A program made the translations under genes and the position numbers. A stretch of 34,120 nucleotides of DNA from Ruegeria sp. (GTDB lineage: Bacteria > Pseudomonadota > Alphaproteobacteria > Rhodobacterales > Rhodobacteraceae). This document shows positions 23,848-32,038 of the stretch, one piece after another (within the stretch, counting starts at the first letter, position 1; each line of letters starts with the position of its first letter). The notes beneath the pieces are model-generated. The model did not search any database. It had not been told where the DNA came from and worked only from the letters and a program-made list of their open reading frames with translations. The stretch lies in the NCBI RefSeq assembly GCF_028066395.1, contig NZ_JALCBM010000050.1, forward strand, positions 1-34,120, given 5' to 3'.

Positions 23848-23869
23848 GTGACAGGTTGGTGTCAGGTTT
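23848..23869. promoter_or_regulatory. Tandem 11-bp repeats: candidate response-regulator binding site
   Basis: GTGACAGGTTG (23848-23858) is immediately followed by GTGTCAGGTTT (23859-23869), matching at 9 of 11 positions in head-to-tail orientation. OmpR/PhoB-type regulators bind direct repeats with 11-bp spacing, and this site lies between the TctD-like gene and TTT operon 2, 62 bases before the latter's start codon. Confidence 0.65.
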
Positions 23870-23930
23870 ACGTGCTTTCTTGACCATCAAATGAGCCGCC
23901 AAGCGGGCAATTGTCAAATGGGAGGACAAG

Positions 23931-24914
23931 ATGTCGAATTTAAAACTGGGCCGTCGGTCCCTAATTGCGGCTGTCGCCGCCTTTGGTTTGGTAGGGCCGG
24001 TTGCGGCTGATGGTGACCAGGTTCTGGACAGCATTCACTTTCTGATCCCTGGTGGCGCAGGCGGTGGCTGGGATGGTACCGCCCGGGGCACGGGCGAAGC
24101 CCTGACCGAATCCGGGCTCGTCGGAACGGCGTCCTACGAGAACATGTCGGGTGGCGGCGGCGGCAAGGCCATCGGTTATCTGATCGAAAACGCCGACAGC
24201 AACCATGGCACGCTGATGGTCAATTCGACCCCCATCGTGATCCGATCCCTGACGGGCGTCTTTCCACATAACTTCCGCGACCTGACTTTGGTCTCGGGCA
24301 CAATCGGCGATTACGCGGCGATAGTTGTGGGCAAGGATAGCCCGATCAATTCGATGGCAGACCTGATCGCCGCATTTGAAGCGGACCCACGCGCAACCGC
24401 CATTGGCGGTGGCTCGGTTCCGGGTGGCATGGACCATCTGGTTGCGGCCATGGTGATGGAAGCGGCTGGCAAGGATGCACTGGCGGTGAAATACATCCCC
24501 TATGACGCGGGTGGCAAGGCGATGGCCGCGCTGCTGTCAGGTGAGATTGCCGCCCTGTCGACCGGTTTCTCGGAAGCTGTCGATCTGGCCGACGCGGGCG
24601 AGGTGAAAATCATCGGTGTCACCTCTGATGCGCGCGTCGATGCTGCACCGGACGCGATGACGATGAAGGAACAGGGAATTGATACCACCTTTGTCAATTG
24701 GCGCGGGTTCTTTGCGGCGCCCGGGTTGCCGGATGACAAACTGGCCGTGTACCAGGAAGCCATCGCCAAGATGTATGACACGCCCGAATGGGAAGCGGTG
24801 CGTGCCCGCAACGGCTGGGTCAACATCCACAACTCGGGCGATGATTTTCTCAATTTCCTCGAAACACAGGAAAAGGCTATCGGCGATCTGATGAAGAAGC
24901 TCGGCTTCCTCTGA
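23931..24914 (+). CDS. tctC: TTT transporter 2: periplasmic solute-binding protein (TctC family)
   Basis: This is a 327-residue exported binding protein. The signal peptide contains RRSLIAAVAAFGLVGPVAA with cleavage near residue 26. The FLIPGGAGGGWDGTARGTG segment (about 37-55) is the ligand loop in the form typical of true tricarboxylate-binding TctC, with the GGGWD variant. NMSGGGGGKAIGYL (about 71-84) and YIPYDAGGKAMAALLSGEI in the second lobe also fit. A GGGAGGA site precedes the ATG. It is the first gene of the operon and divergent from the TctDE-like regulators, as in known citrate systems. A citrate-like ligand is therefore likely but not proven. Confidence 0.9.
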   Translation: MSNLKLGRRSLIAAVAAFGLVGPVAADGDQVLDSIHFLIPGGAGGGWDGTARGTGEALTESGLVGTASYENMSGGGGGKAIGYLIENADSNHGTLMVNSTPIVIRSLTGVFPHNFRDLTLVSGTIGDYAAIVVGKDSPINSMADLIAAFEADPRATAIGGGSVPGGMDHLVAAMVMEAAGKDALAVKYIPYDAGGKAMAALLSGEIAALSTGFSEAVDLADAGEVKIIGVTSDARVDAAPDAMTMKEQGIDTTFVNWRGFFAAPGLPDDKLAVYQEAIAKMYDTPEWEAVRARNGWVNIHNSGDDFLNFLETQEKAIGDLMKKLGFL

Positions 24915-24924
24915 ACGCGAGCCC

Positions 24925-24948
24925 GTCAGTGCGGGCTTCCGCACTGAC
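24925..24948 (+). promoter_or_regulatory. Intercistronic hairpin after tctC-like gene 2
   Basis: GTCAGTGCGG (24925-24934) and CCGCACTGAC (24939-24948) form a perfect 10-bp stem with a GCTT loop, starting 10 bases after the tctC stop and ending 25 bases before the tctB start. There is no T-run. It equals the hairpin of TTT operon 1 in place and stem length but not in sequence, pointing to a shared role in differential expression. Confidence 0.78.
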
Positions 24949-24973
24949 TTACCCATACCGCAGAGGTGACGAC

Positions 24974-25456
24974 ATGGCTTTGGACCGTTGGATTGCGCTG
25001 GTACTGTTGGGCGTTTGCCTTACCTATGGCTACGCAGCCTGGTTCACGATGGACGCCAGTCTTGCCCCCTTCATGAAACGCAACCCCATCTGGCCCAGCA
25101 CGTTTCCGAAAGTGCTCTCGGTTCTCGGCATACTCACCACCCTCGTTATCCTTCTGGGGTTCGAGAAAGGTGAGGCGAAAGAGGCGGATATCGACTACCA
25201 CCGCCTTACGGAATACCACCTTGGTCAGGCGCTTTTGCTGCTGGGTTTGATGGTGGTCTATGCGCTCTGCCTGCGCCCGATGGGCTTTCTCATATCGACA
25301 TCGGCGTTTCTGATCCTCGGCTCGTACATATTGGGTGAACGCAAATGGCATATCATGCTGCCGGTCGCCCTGATCGCGGCGTTTTCAATTTGGTTTCTTG
25401 TTCAGGAAGTGCTTGGCATCTACATGCGCCCCCTGCCGGGCTTCATCGGAGGCTGA
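24974..25456 (+). CDS. tctB: TTT transporter 2: small membrane subunit (TctB family)
   Basis: This 160-residue inner-membrane protein has four predicted helices (about 6-24, 38-56, 76-95 and 101-148 including a short loop), with a charged linker EKGEAKEADIDYH between the second and third. Size, topology and the place between TctC and TctA identify it as TctB. The ATG at 24974, preceded by AGAGGTG, is preferred over an upstream in-frame codon at 24929 that would fall in the hairpin. Its stop is separated from the tctA ATG by one base, so the two subunits are translationally linked. Confidence 0.88.
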   Translation: MALDRWIALVLLGVCLTYGYAAWFTMDASLAPFMKRNPIWPSTFPKVLSVLGILTTLVILLGFEKGEAKEADIDYHRLTEYHLGQALLLLGLMVVYALCLRPMGFLISTSAFLILGSYILGERKWHIMLPVALIAAFSIWFLVQEVLGIYMRPLPGFIGG

Positions 25457-25457
25457 C

Positions 25458-26969
25458 ATGCTCGAAGGATTGTTGATCGGCCTCACAACGGCCATGTCCT
25501 TGCAAAACCTGCTGATGGTTATCGCAGGCTGTCTGATCGGCACTTTCATCGGAATGCTGCCGGGCCTTGGGCCTATGTCGATCATCGCCATCATGATCCC
25601 CGTTGCCATATCGATGGGCGATCCTTCCGCGGCCCTTATCCTGCTGGCGGGTGTCTACTATGGCGCGATCTTTGGTGGCTCGACGTCCTCGATCCTGCTG
25701 AACGCGCCGGGGGTCGCGGGCACTGTCGCTTCCAGCTTTGACGGCTACCCGATGGCGCGGCAGGGTCAGGCGGGCAAGGCGTTGACGATTGCCGCCATAG
25801 CAAGCTTTGCAGGTGGGACGATAGGCGCGCTGCTTCTCATGATCTTCGCACCGGCACTCTCGTCCGTTGCGCTCCTGTTTCATTCGGCGGAGTATTTCGC
25901 GCTGATGGTGGTGGGGCTTTCCGCGATTGCAGCGTTTGCGGGCACCGGACAGGTGGCCAAGGCGATGATCATGGCCATCCTTGGGCTGATCATGGCAACG
26001 GTTGGTGAGGGCGCGCTATTCAACCTGCCACGCTTCACCATGGGCATCATGGATCTGCAATCCGGGTTCGGCTTTATCACGCTCGCCATGGCGATGTTCG
26101 CTCTGCCCGAAGCCCTGTTTCTGGTTCTGAAGCCGAAAGACCTGCAAGGTGACGATGGTGAAATCAAGGACCTCCGCATTACGGGTTCCGAGGCGAAGGC
26201 CATCGCGCCCGTGATCGGGCGGCAATCTCTGCAGGGGTTCTTTATCGGCGTTCTGCCGGGGGCGGGCGCCACGATCGCCAGTTTTCTGGGCTATGCAGTG
26301 GAACGCAATATCGCGCCGAAGCACGAACAAGATGAATTCGGCAAAGGTTCGATCAAGGGTCTTGCAGCCCCCGAGACGGCCAACAACGCTGCCTGTACCG
26401 GTTCCTTTGTGCCGCTTCTGACCCTTGGAATTCCCGGCTCGGGCACCACGGCCATCCTGCTGGGCGCGCTTATCGCTCTGAACGTCACGCCGGGGCCGCG
26501 TTTGATGATCGACGAGCCGCAGATTTTCTGGGCCGTCATCATGTCGATGTTCATCGGCAACCTCGTGCTTTTGATCCTCAACCTTCCTCTGATCCCCTAC
26601 ATCGCCAGAATCCTGGCGGTGCCGCGCAACTACCTGATCCCGTTCATCCTGTTTTTCACGCTGATGGGGGCCTATATCGGGCAGAACAATGCGACCGAAC
26701 TGTTGTTGCTGGTTGGCTTCGGCATCTGTGCCACCGCGTTGAAATTCGAAGACTACCCGCTTGCGCCGCTGCTGATCGGCTTCATTCTGGGCGGCATGAT
26801 GGAGGACAACTTCGCGCGCTCCATGCAGCTTTACGATGGCGTTGCGTTCATTTGGGAACGGCCGATGACGCTGGCGCTGTTGGTGATCGCGGCAATTCTG
26901 GTCCTGCTGCCTAGTTACCGTGCAAGGCGCGCGAAGGCCCGAGCAGAAGGCGTTGCCGAGGGCGATTAA
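25458..26969 (+). CDS. tctA: TTT transporter 2: large permease subunit (TctA family)
   Basis: This 503-residue permease has the standard TctA length. Family marks are FIGMLPGLGPMSIIAIMIPVA (about 29-49), YYGAIFGGSTSSILLNAPG followed by FDGYPMARQGQAGKAL (about 68-115), GVLPGAGATIASFLGY (about 263-278), and LTLGIPGSGTTAILLGALI (about 326-344). The predicted helices number about 11-12. The ATG at 25458 directly follows a CGGAGG site inside the tctB end. It works with TctB and the TctC at 23931; uptake of a tricarboxylate such as citrate is the family's classical function. No terminator is obvious after the stop. Confidence 0.94.
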   Translation: MLEGLLIGLTTAMSLQNLLMVIAGCLIGTFIGMLPGLGPMSIIAIMIPVAISMGDPSAALILLAGVYYGAIFGGSTSSILLNAPGVAGTVASSFDGYPMARQGQAGKALTIAAIASFAGGTIGALLLMIFAPALSSVALLFHSAEYFALMVVGLSAIAAFAGTGQVAKAMIMAILGLIMATVGEGALFNLPRFTMGIMDLQSGFGFITLAMAMFALPEALFLVLKPKDLQGDDGEIKDLRITGSEAKAIAPVIGRQSLQGFFIGVLPGAGATIASFLGYAVERNIAPKHEQDEFGKGSIKGLAAPETANNAACTGSFVPLLTLGIPGSGTTAILLGALIALNVTPGPRLMIDEPQIFWAVIMSMFIGNLVLLILNLPLIPYIARILAVPRNYLIPFILFFTLMGAYIGQNNATELLLLVGFGICATALKFEDYPLAPLLIGFILGGMMEDNFARSMQLYDGVAFIWERPMTLALLVIAAILVLLPSYRARRAKARAEGVAEGD

Positions 26970-27274
26970 ACGCGACCTGCATAATCCAGCTGAGTTTCAA
27001 TTAAAGGAGCCCACGGGCGCATCAGCGCTTGCAGTGAAAAACAGACGTTCCCTCGGTTCGCACGCCAATGGTGCAGGATTAATGAGGCCTGGCCCTAGTC
27101 CGCTTAGCGGTAATTGTGCGGTAAGCGATAAGGCATTCCGAATATTGATGCGGGCTGCGAAAACGAAGTAGTTCCTTGTCGCCAGCGGATATCCGCGGTC
27201 TTCTTCAGAGGTGGCATTGCTTCCTTCGGAAGCTCTCTTATCAATATGTTTTTGAAAGTTAAGAATTGTTAAGT
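26970..27274. other. Intergenic stretch with two short palindromes
   Basis: No gene is recognised here. A perfect 12-bp palindrome GCGGATATCCGC lies at 27185-27196. GCTTCC/GGAAGC (27219-27224 and 27228-27233) forms a small hairpin followed by TCTCTTA, a weak terminator-like arrangement. The AT-rich part from 27236 probably carries the promoter of the acetyltransferase gene. Confidence 0.5.
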
Positions 27275-27784
27275 ATGAAACTCCGCCAACCAGATATTTC
27301 AGATGCCTCCAGCATTGCAGCAATTTCTCTTGAAGTGTGGATCGGCACCTACCTGAAACGGGGCGTAAGCGCCTTTTTCGCCGACTATGCCCCGGATGAA
27401 TTCACTCCGGCGAAGATAGAGAAGCTTATTCGAGACCCCAAACAGTTCATGCTCGTTTCGCAAAACACCGAAGGGATTGACGGGTTCATTCGTGTTTCCT
27501 CGGAGAGCAAAGCGCTGGTGCCGGGATGTTCTGATGTAGAGATTTCCACTTTTTACGTTCAGCCCCGCCATCATGGTAAAGGTATTGGCAAACGCCTACT
27601 GCGCGCAGCACTACAACACTGCCGTGAAACGGCGGTTGAATCCGTTTGGCTTGCAACCAACGCTGAGAATGATCCGGCAATTGCGTTTTATCTGGCTCAG
27701 GGATTTCTGCATGTTGGCGAGACTCATTTCAAAATTGATGACGAGAAATATCTGAACAACGTTTATTCATACCAGATTTCGTGA
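27275..27784 (+). CDS. GNAT-family N-acetyltransferase
   Basis: This 169-residue protein has the Gcn5-related acetyltransferase fold. It begins with LRQPDISDASSIAAISLEVW (strand 1 and helix 1). The core beta4 EISTFYVQPRHHGKGIGKRLL (about 88-108) contains the acetyl-CoA pyrophosphate loop RHHGKG. SVWLATNAENDPAIAFYLAQGF (about 122-143) is the conserved motif B with the typical Asn and Tyr. The acceptor substrate is unknown. The ATG at 27275 starts the family sequence directly, while an in-frame TTG nine bases earlier adds nothing. No good RBS is visible. The next gene begins 12 bases after the stop, so the pair may be cotranscribed. Confidence 0.87.
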   Translation: MKLRQPDISDASSIAAISLEVWIGTYLKRGVSAFFADYAPDEFTPAKIEKLIRDPKQFMLVSQNTEGIDGFIRVSSESKALVPGCSDVEISTFYVQPRHHGKGIGKRLLRAALQHCRETAVESVWLATNAENDPAIAFYLAQGFLHVGETHFKIDDEKYLNNVYSYQIS

Positions 27785-27796
27785 TCCCTTGTGCCA

Positions 27797-28339
27797 ATGG
27801 AAGTCTCCATATCTGAAGCGGCAAACCGTCTCGCAATTGCGGATCGGGTTTTGGTCATCGGTTGCTCTGGCGGTGGTAAAAGTACGCTGTCGCTCAAAAT
27901 CAGTGAGCGTTTCGGATTGGAATACCAATCATATGATCGCGACGTTCGCTGGTTACCGGGATGGCGCACCCGGGATCGCGACGAACAGCGCAAGATTGTC
28001 GCTGACCTGGTCAACCGGGAACGGTGGGTGATGGATGGCACAACCGTATCGACGTTTGATCTGCGTCTGCCTCGCGCCGATCTTGTGGTTTGGGTTCGGG
28101 TCCCGCGCAGAACATCTTTGTTGGGCGTAGCGCGGAGGGTGCTGGCCAACTACGGTACAGTGCGGCTGGACATGGCAGAAGGTTGTCCTGAGCAACTGCC
28201 AGATTGGGAATTTCTGAGCTATATCTGGACATTCGAGAAACGAGTAGCGCCTCGCATAGTCGCTGCGGTTGACCACATTGCGCCAACCGTACCGTTGGTG
28301 ATCCTCAGGTCTCGACGTGAATTTGAGGCGCTATTCTAA
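27797..28339 (+). CDS. Small P-loop nucleotide-binding protein (topology-modulation/adenylate-kinase-like)
   Basis: This 180-residue protein has a Walker A motif GCSGGGKS at 22-29, preceded by a hydrophobic strand, and a later DLVVWVRVPRRTSLLGVARRVL segment. This pattern is typical of small kinase-like proteins annotated as DNA topology modulation protein or FlaR. Biochemical function of this group is unclear, and the annotation as topology modulator is old and poorly supported. GTG at 27791 and ATG at 27797 are both possible starts. It follows the acetyltransferase closely and ends 40 bases from the convergent GntR gene. Substrate phosphorylation is plausible but unproven. Confidence 0.75.
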   Translation: MEVSISEAANRLAIADRVLVIGCSGGGKSTLSLKISERFGLEYQSYDRDVRWLPGWRTRDRDEQRKIVADLVNRERWVMDGTTVSTFDLRLPRADLVVWVRVPRRTSLLGVARRVLANYGTVRLDMAEGCPEQLPDWEFLSYIWTFEKRVAPRIVAAVDHIAPTVPLVILRSRREFEALF

Positions 28340-28379
28340 ATTGGACGAAGACGTCGAAGCACGCACTCAGCATGCCGTC

Positions 28380-29033
28380 TTACAGAGCCTCCAAAGTATG
28401 AGCCAATCCATTTCGGATGTGGTCTTCCAGCAGTCTCTTCGCCGTGTCGGCGTCTCTGGCCAAGGCGGCATCGAACATGCCCTTGTGCTCTTTGACAGCC
28501 TCTTCGCCGCGATAGGTCAGCACGAGCATCTGATAGCGTAGATATTTGTCGTAGATGATCGAGTGCAGAGACAGAAGGTTTCTGGAGTTGCAGGCCGCGA
28601 TCATCGCCTGGTGAAACTCCCAATCATATCGTTTCCAGGTTTCTTTCTCGGACTCGTCGCCCTTGAGAAGCTGCTGTTCCATCAGGTGCAGTTTGTGGTG
28701 TGCGGCAACAAGGTTGCCTTCCCAATCCGTGTCGCCGTTCGCAATGGACAACTCCAACGCGTGGCATTCCAACAGAACGCGCAGTTCCGAAATCTCGGTC
28801 AGGTCTTCGCGGGAGACCGGCGTGACCAGGAAACCCCGTTGCTCGGGCGCTTCGACAAATCCGTCGCTGGCAAGCCTGTTCAGGGTTTCACGAAGTGTCG
28901 AAAGGCTTGCCGAATAGCGCTCTTTCAGGGCGTCCAGCTTCAGTTTGGAGCCGGGCTGCAACTCTCCGAAGATGATGTCCCGCTTGATGCGCTGATAGGT
29001 GTTTGCCCCGATCGTGGACGGCTGTTTCGCCAT
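28380..29033 (-). CDS. GntR-family transcriptional regulator (FCD domain)
   Basis: This 217-residue repressor-like protein has a GntR winged helix (about 8-70: YQRIKRDIIFGELQPGSKLKLDALKERY and LSTLRETLNRLASDGFVE) and an all-helical FCD effector domain (about 78-215). DWEFHQAMIAACNSRNLLSL carries the Asp and His that bind a metal in FCD regulators, with further His residues near KEHKGMFDAAL and LEDHIRN. Such regulators respond to organic acids or sugar acids. The ATG at 29033 is chosen; a GTG at 29042 is an alternative. It is divergent from the Gfo/Idh-TRAP operon and a good operator candidate lies between them. Confidence 0.9.
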   Translation of the reverse strand: MAKQPSTIGANTYQRIKRDIIFGELQPGSKLKLDALKERYSASLSTLRETLNRLASDGFVEAPEQRGFLVTPVSREDLTEISELRVLLECHALELSIANGDTDWEGNLVAAHHKLHLMEQQLLKGDESEKETWKRYDWEFHQAMIAACNSRNLLSLHSIIYDKYLRYQMLVLTYRGEEAVKEHKGMFDAALARDADTAKRLLEDHIRNGLAHTLEAL

Positions 29034-29103
29034 GCATTTCACCCGATATTCTTGGTTTCTTCATCCAATTAGCATTTTTTGCAGACATCAGCAATCCAAA
29101 CCG

Positions 29104-29133
29104 ATGTATGGTAAAAATAAAAATATCATACAT
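29104..29133. promoter_or_regulatory. Inverted repeat, candidate GntR operator
   Basis: ATGTATGGTA (29104-29113) and TATCATACAT (29124-29133) are inverted copies matching at 9 of 10 positions, separated by 10 AT-rich bases. The site lies 70 bases upstream of the GntR gene and 108 bases upstream of the Gfo/Idh gene, where a repressor of both would bind. Confidence 0.55.
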
Positions 29134-29241
29134 TATTGTGGAATCGCGAAAAGCCCAATACGGTCATGTTCCAATTGGGCAATGCAGCTCAGTCGCAAAC
29201 ATCGGGTTCGGGGTTTCCCGAACCACCGGGAAGGAAGCAAA

Positions 29242-30315
29242 GTGTCTCAGAACTTTCGCATTGCCATTGTCGGCATTGGCCTTGTTGGACGCCGCCACGC
29301 AGACGCTGTCCGAGCGTTGCGCCATGTTGATCTCGTCGCGGTTGTCGATCCCAGCGACGAAGGCCGTGCCTACGCGGCTGAGCACGGGGTCGCATGCTAC
29401 GAGACCCTTGAGGAAATGTTTGCCAGTCAGACGCCGGACGGGGCTGTTCTTGCGACCCCGACCACGCTTCATGTCGAACAAGGATTGACCTGTGTTCAGC
29501 ATGGTTGTCCCGTTCTCGTCGAAAAGCCGATCGCCGTGGAAGCCACCGCTGCACTGGAGCTTGTCCAAGCAGCGGAGAAGGCCAATGTGCCGCTGATGGT
29601 CGGACATCATCGTCGGCACAATCCCCTGATCCGGTCGGCTAAGGAAGCCATTGTCGATGGGAAGATCGGAGATGTCCGCGCTGTCCATGCGAATTGCTGG
29701 TTCTATAAGCCCGACGGATATTTTGACGCTGCGCCCTGGCGCAAGAAACCTGGTGCGGGGCCGATCTCGGTCAATCTTGTCCATGATGTGGATCTGCTGC
29801 GGTACCTGGCCGGAGAGGTCGTGACCGTACAGGCTCAGTCAGCTGCGTCGCAACGCGGTTATGACAACGAAGATGTTGCTGGTGCGCTGTTGACGTTCGA
29901 AAGTGGGGCGATCGGGACCATAAGTGTGTCCGACAGCATCGTCGCCCCATGGAGCTGGGAGATGACGTCTCAGGAATATCCAATCTATCCGTCGACCACC
30001 GAGAGTAGCTATATGATCGGTGGCTCTCATGGGTCGTTGTCGGTCCCAGATCTTCGTTTGTGGAGTTACCAGAGTGAGCAAAGGGATTGGTGGACGCCAA
30101 TCTCTTCAACCGCGCTGAAGAAGGGGTCTTCTGATCCGCTGGTCAATCAACTCAGGCACTTTGTTGAAGTTGCTCGGCATCAAGCAGAACCGATTGTGTC
30201 TGGATGGGAAGGTTTCAGGACACTTCAAGTCATTGAAGCCATTCAGAATTCCTGCAGGACTGGTGAGACTGTCAGGATAAGTAGCCTTCAGGAAATGCAG
30301 CAACAGAGACTGTAG
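29242..30315 (+). CDS. Gfo/Idh/MocA-family oxidoreductase
   Basis: This 357-residue NAD(P)-dependent dehydrogenase has a Rossmann motif VGIGLVGRRHA (Gly11, Gly13, Gly16), the VEKPIA motif with catalytic Lys95, and HDVDLLRYL with the likely catalytic His181. The C-terminal alpha/beta domain (about 125-345) fits the family, whose members oxidise sugars, inositols, sugar acids and related polyols. The start is a GTG at 29242 with GGAAGGAAG in front; the frame is open further upstream but lacks family sequence. It heads an operon with TRAP transporter 2 and a dehydroshikimate-dehydratase-like protein, so its substrate may be a cyclic polyol acid such as quinate or shikimate, which is inference. 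Confidence 0.9.
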   Translation: MSQNFRIAIVGIGLVGRRHADAVRALRHVDLVAVVDPSDEGRAYAAEHGVACYETLEEMFASQTPDGAVLATPTTLHVEQGLTCVQHGCPVLVEKPIAVEATAALELVQAAEKANVPLMVGHHRRHNPLIRSAKEAIVDGKIGDVRAVHANCWFYKPDGYFDAAPWRKKPGAGPISVNLVHDVDLLRYLAGEVVTVQAQSAASQRGYDNEDVAGALLTFESGAIGTISVSDSIVAPWSWEMTSQEYPIYPSTTESSYMIGGSHGSLSVPDLRLWSYQSEQRDWWTPISSTALKKGSSDPLVNQLRHFVEVARHQAEPIVSGWEGFRTLQVIEAIQNSCRTGETVRISSLQEMQQQRL

Positions 30316-30322
30316 TTAATGA

Positions 30323-30358
30323 AAAATATCTGATATTTTGTAAAAAATATTGCAAAAT
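30323..30358. promoter_or_regulatory. Overlapping AT-rich palindromes upstream of dctP-like gene 2
   Basis: AAAATATC (30323-30330) and GATATTTT (30332-30339) form a perfect dyad around one T, beginning eight bases after the Gfo/Idh stop. A second dyad overlaps it: ATTTTG (30335-30340) with CAAAAT (30353-30358). This may be an internal operator and promoter for the TRAP genes, or an AT-rich structure without function. Confidence 0.4.
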
Positions 30359-30421
30359 GTCCAAAATAGGTCAAAACTCAGAATCGGAAAAATGCATCAT
30401 GATGTCTCAGGGAGGAGCAAA

Positions 30422-31432
30422 GTGATTACCAAACTTACCCGCCGGGCTGCTGTATCAGCCCTGGTTGCAACCGGTGTTCTGTTTAGCGCGACAAGTGGTG
30501 CGCTGGCGGAAGACAAAGTCCAACTTCGCCTCGCAACATCAGGATCGGAGACCGACCAGCGTTCGGTCGCCATGGCCGAGGTTTTCGCGCCAATGATCGC
30601 CGATTTTGCAAGTTATGAGCCCAGCTATAACGGCACCATCTTCGCCCAAGGGACCGAACTGGACGCTATCAGCCGTGGCAATCTGGAAATGTCGATCACC
30701 TCGGCGCAGGAACTGGCACAGTTCTTCCCCGAGTTTTCGATCTTTACTGCAGGCTATGTCCATCAGGACGCCGCGCATCAGGTGGCTGTCTTCAACGATC
30801 CCTTGATGGATGCATTCAAGCAAAAGGCCGAGGAAGAACTGGGCGTCAAACTGCTGTCGGTCATGTATCTGGGCCGTCGTCAGGTGAACCTGCGCCAGCC
30901 CAAGGACGAACTGACAGTCTCGACGCCAGCCGACTTGGAAGGCGTGAACCTGCGGATGCCGGGCACGGATGCGTGGCAGTTCCTTGGCAAAGCGCTGGGT
31001 GCCGCCCCGACACCGATGGCGTTCTCCGAGGTCTACACGGCCCTATCGACCGGTGCCGTTGATGGTCAGGATAACCCGCTGCCAACCGTGGTGGATGCCA
31101 AGTTCTATGAAGTGACCAACCAGATCATTCTGACATCGCACTTGGTCGACCTGAACTACATCGCCATCGGCAAAGAGGTTTGGGATGGGCTGACACCGGA
31201 ACAGCAGGCCAAGGTTCAGGAAGCGGCAGACGCAGCGGCTGAATCGGGCCGTCAGAAACAGCTTCAGAAGGAAGAGGACCTTGTCAGCTTCCTCAAGGAG
31301 CAGGGCATGGAGGTTTACGAGCCCGACCTCGCAGCGTTCCGCGATCAGGTGCAGTCGATGTATCTTGAAAGCGAGTTCGCCGGATCATGGCCGGACGGCG
31401 TTCTGGAGCAGATCAACGCTCTGGGCAACTGA
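30422..31432 (+). CDS. TRAP transporter 2: periplasmic solute-binding protein (DctP family)
   Basis: This is a 336-residue exported TRAP binding protein. The signal peptide includes TRRAAVSALVATGVLF with cleavage after SGALA near residue 26. The GVNLRMPGTDAWQFLGKALGAAPTPMAFSEVYTALSTGAVDGQDNP region contains the carboxylate-binding Arg (about 178) and the typical second-lobe loop. The start is GTG at 30422 with a GGGAGGAG site at ideal distance; the frame continues upstream but without signal sequence. It follows the Gfo/Idh gene by 106 bases and precedes dctQ by 30 bases without an obvious hairpin, unlike the other three transporter operons. The ligand is unknown, probably a sugar acid or cyclic acid. 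Confidence 0.92.
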   Translation: MITKLTRRAAVSALVATGVLFSATSGALAEDKVQLRLATSGSETDQRSVAMAEVFAPMIADFASYEPSYNGTIFAQGTELDAISRGNLEMSITSAQELAQFFPEFSIFTAGYVHQDAAHQVAVFNDPLMDAFKQKAEEELGVKLLSVMYLGRRQVNLRQPKDELTVSTPADLEGVNLRMPGTDAWQFLGKALGAAPTPMAFSEVYTALSTGAVDGQDNPLPTVVDAKFYEVTNQIILTSHLVDLNYIAIGKEVWDGLTPEQQAKVQEAADAAAESGRQKQLQKEEDLVSFLKEQGMEVYEPDLAAFRDQVQSMYLESEFAGSWPDGVLEQINALGN

Positions 31433-31462
31433 GCCCAGTAAGACAAGGGAGGGAGAACCACA

Positions 31463-32038
31463 ATGAAAGGCTTCATAAAGGGGTTCTCCCGGCTGACCGA
31501 AGCGATTGCCGGCGGGATGCTGGCGGCAATCTTCCTGATCTTCCTTCTGCAAATTCTTCTGCGGTACTTCTTCACCCCTGCCGGTTGGACGCTTGAACTC
31601 ATCGGCATCCTCTGGGTCTGGGTGATCTTCTTCAGCTGCGCGTTCATCGTGCGCGAGCGGGATCATGTGAAGTTCGACATCATCTACCTTTCGGTGCCGA
31701 TGCGCGTGCGTCAGATCTTTGCGATGCTGGCCGCCGCAGCAATCGTGGTGGGCATGCTCTACAGTTTCCTGCCGACATGGGACTACATCGACTGGATGAA
31801 AATCCGCAAAACCGCGACGGTCCGCAATCCGTTCTCGGGCGAGAAGATACCGTTGCGCACCGTGTTCTCAATTTATGCGGTCTTCATGCTGGTCGTAGCA
31901 GCGCGGTATGGATGGCTGTTCTTTGACATCATGCGCAATGGGCCACCTAAAACCGAACTTGAAATGGTCGTGGGATTTAACGTGGTGGACGATCATCCCC
32001 GTGTCGACGGTGAAGACGACGAGGACGCAGGCAAATGA
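31463..32038 (+). CDS. TRAP transporter 2: small membrane subunit (DctQ family)
   Basis: This 191-residue protein has four predicted membrane segments (about 13-34, 46-67, 83-106 and 130-151) and the DctQ-typical stretch LRYFFTPAGWTLELIGILWVWVIFFSCAFIVRERDHVKFDI between helices 1 and 2. It is longer than its counterpart at 14698, with an acidic C-terminal tail rich in Asp and Glu. A GGGAGGGAG site precedes the ATG. Its stop overlaps the dctM start as ATGA, implying coupled translation. Confidence 0.9.
   Translation: MKGFIKGFSRLTEAIAGGMLAAIFLIFLLQILLRYFFTPAGWTLELIGILWVWVIFFSCAFIVRERDHVKFDIIYLSVPMRVRQIFAMLAAAAIVVGMLYSFLPTWDYIDWMKIRKTATVRNPFSGEKIPLRTVFSIYAVFMLVVAARYGWLFFDIMRNGPPKTELEMVVGFNVVDDHPRVDGEDDEDAGK

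Noticed and set aside
26997..27323. A 108-codon minus-strand frame overlapping the acetyltransferase start
   Set aside because: It overlaps a clear GNAT gene, lacks a convincing start and has no domain.
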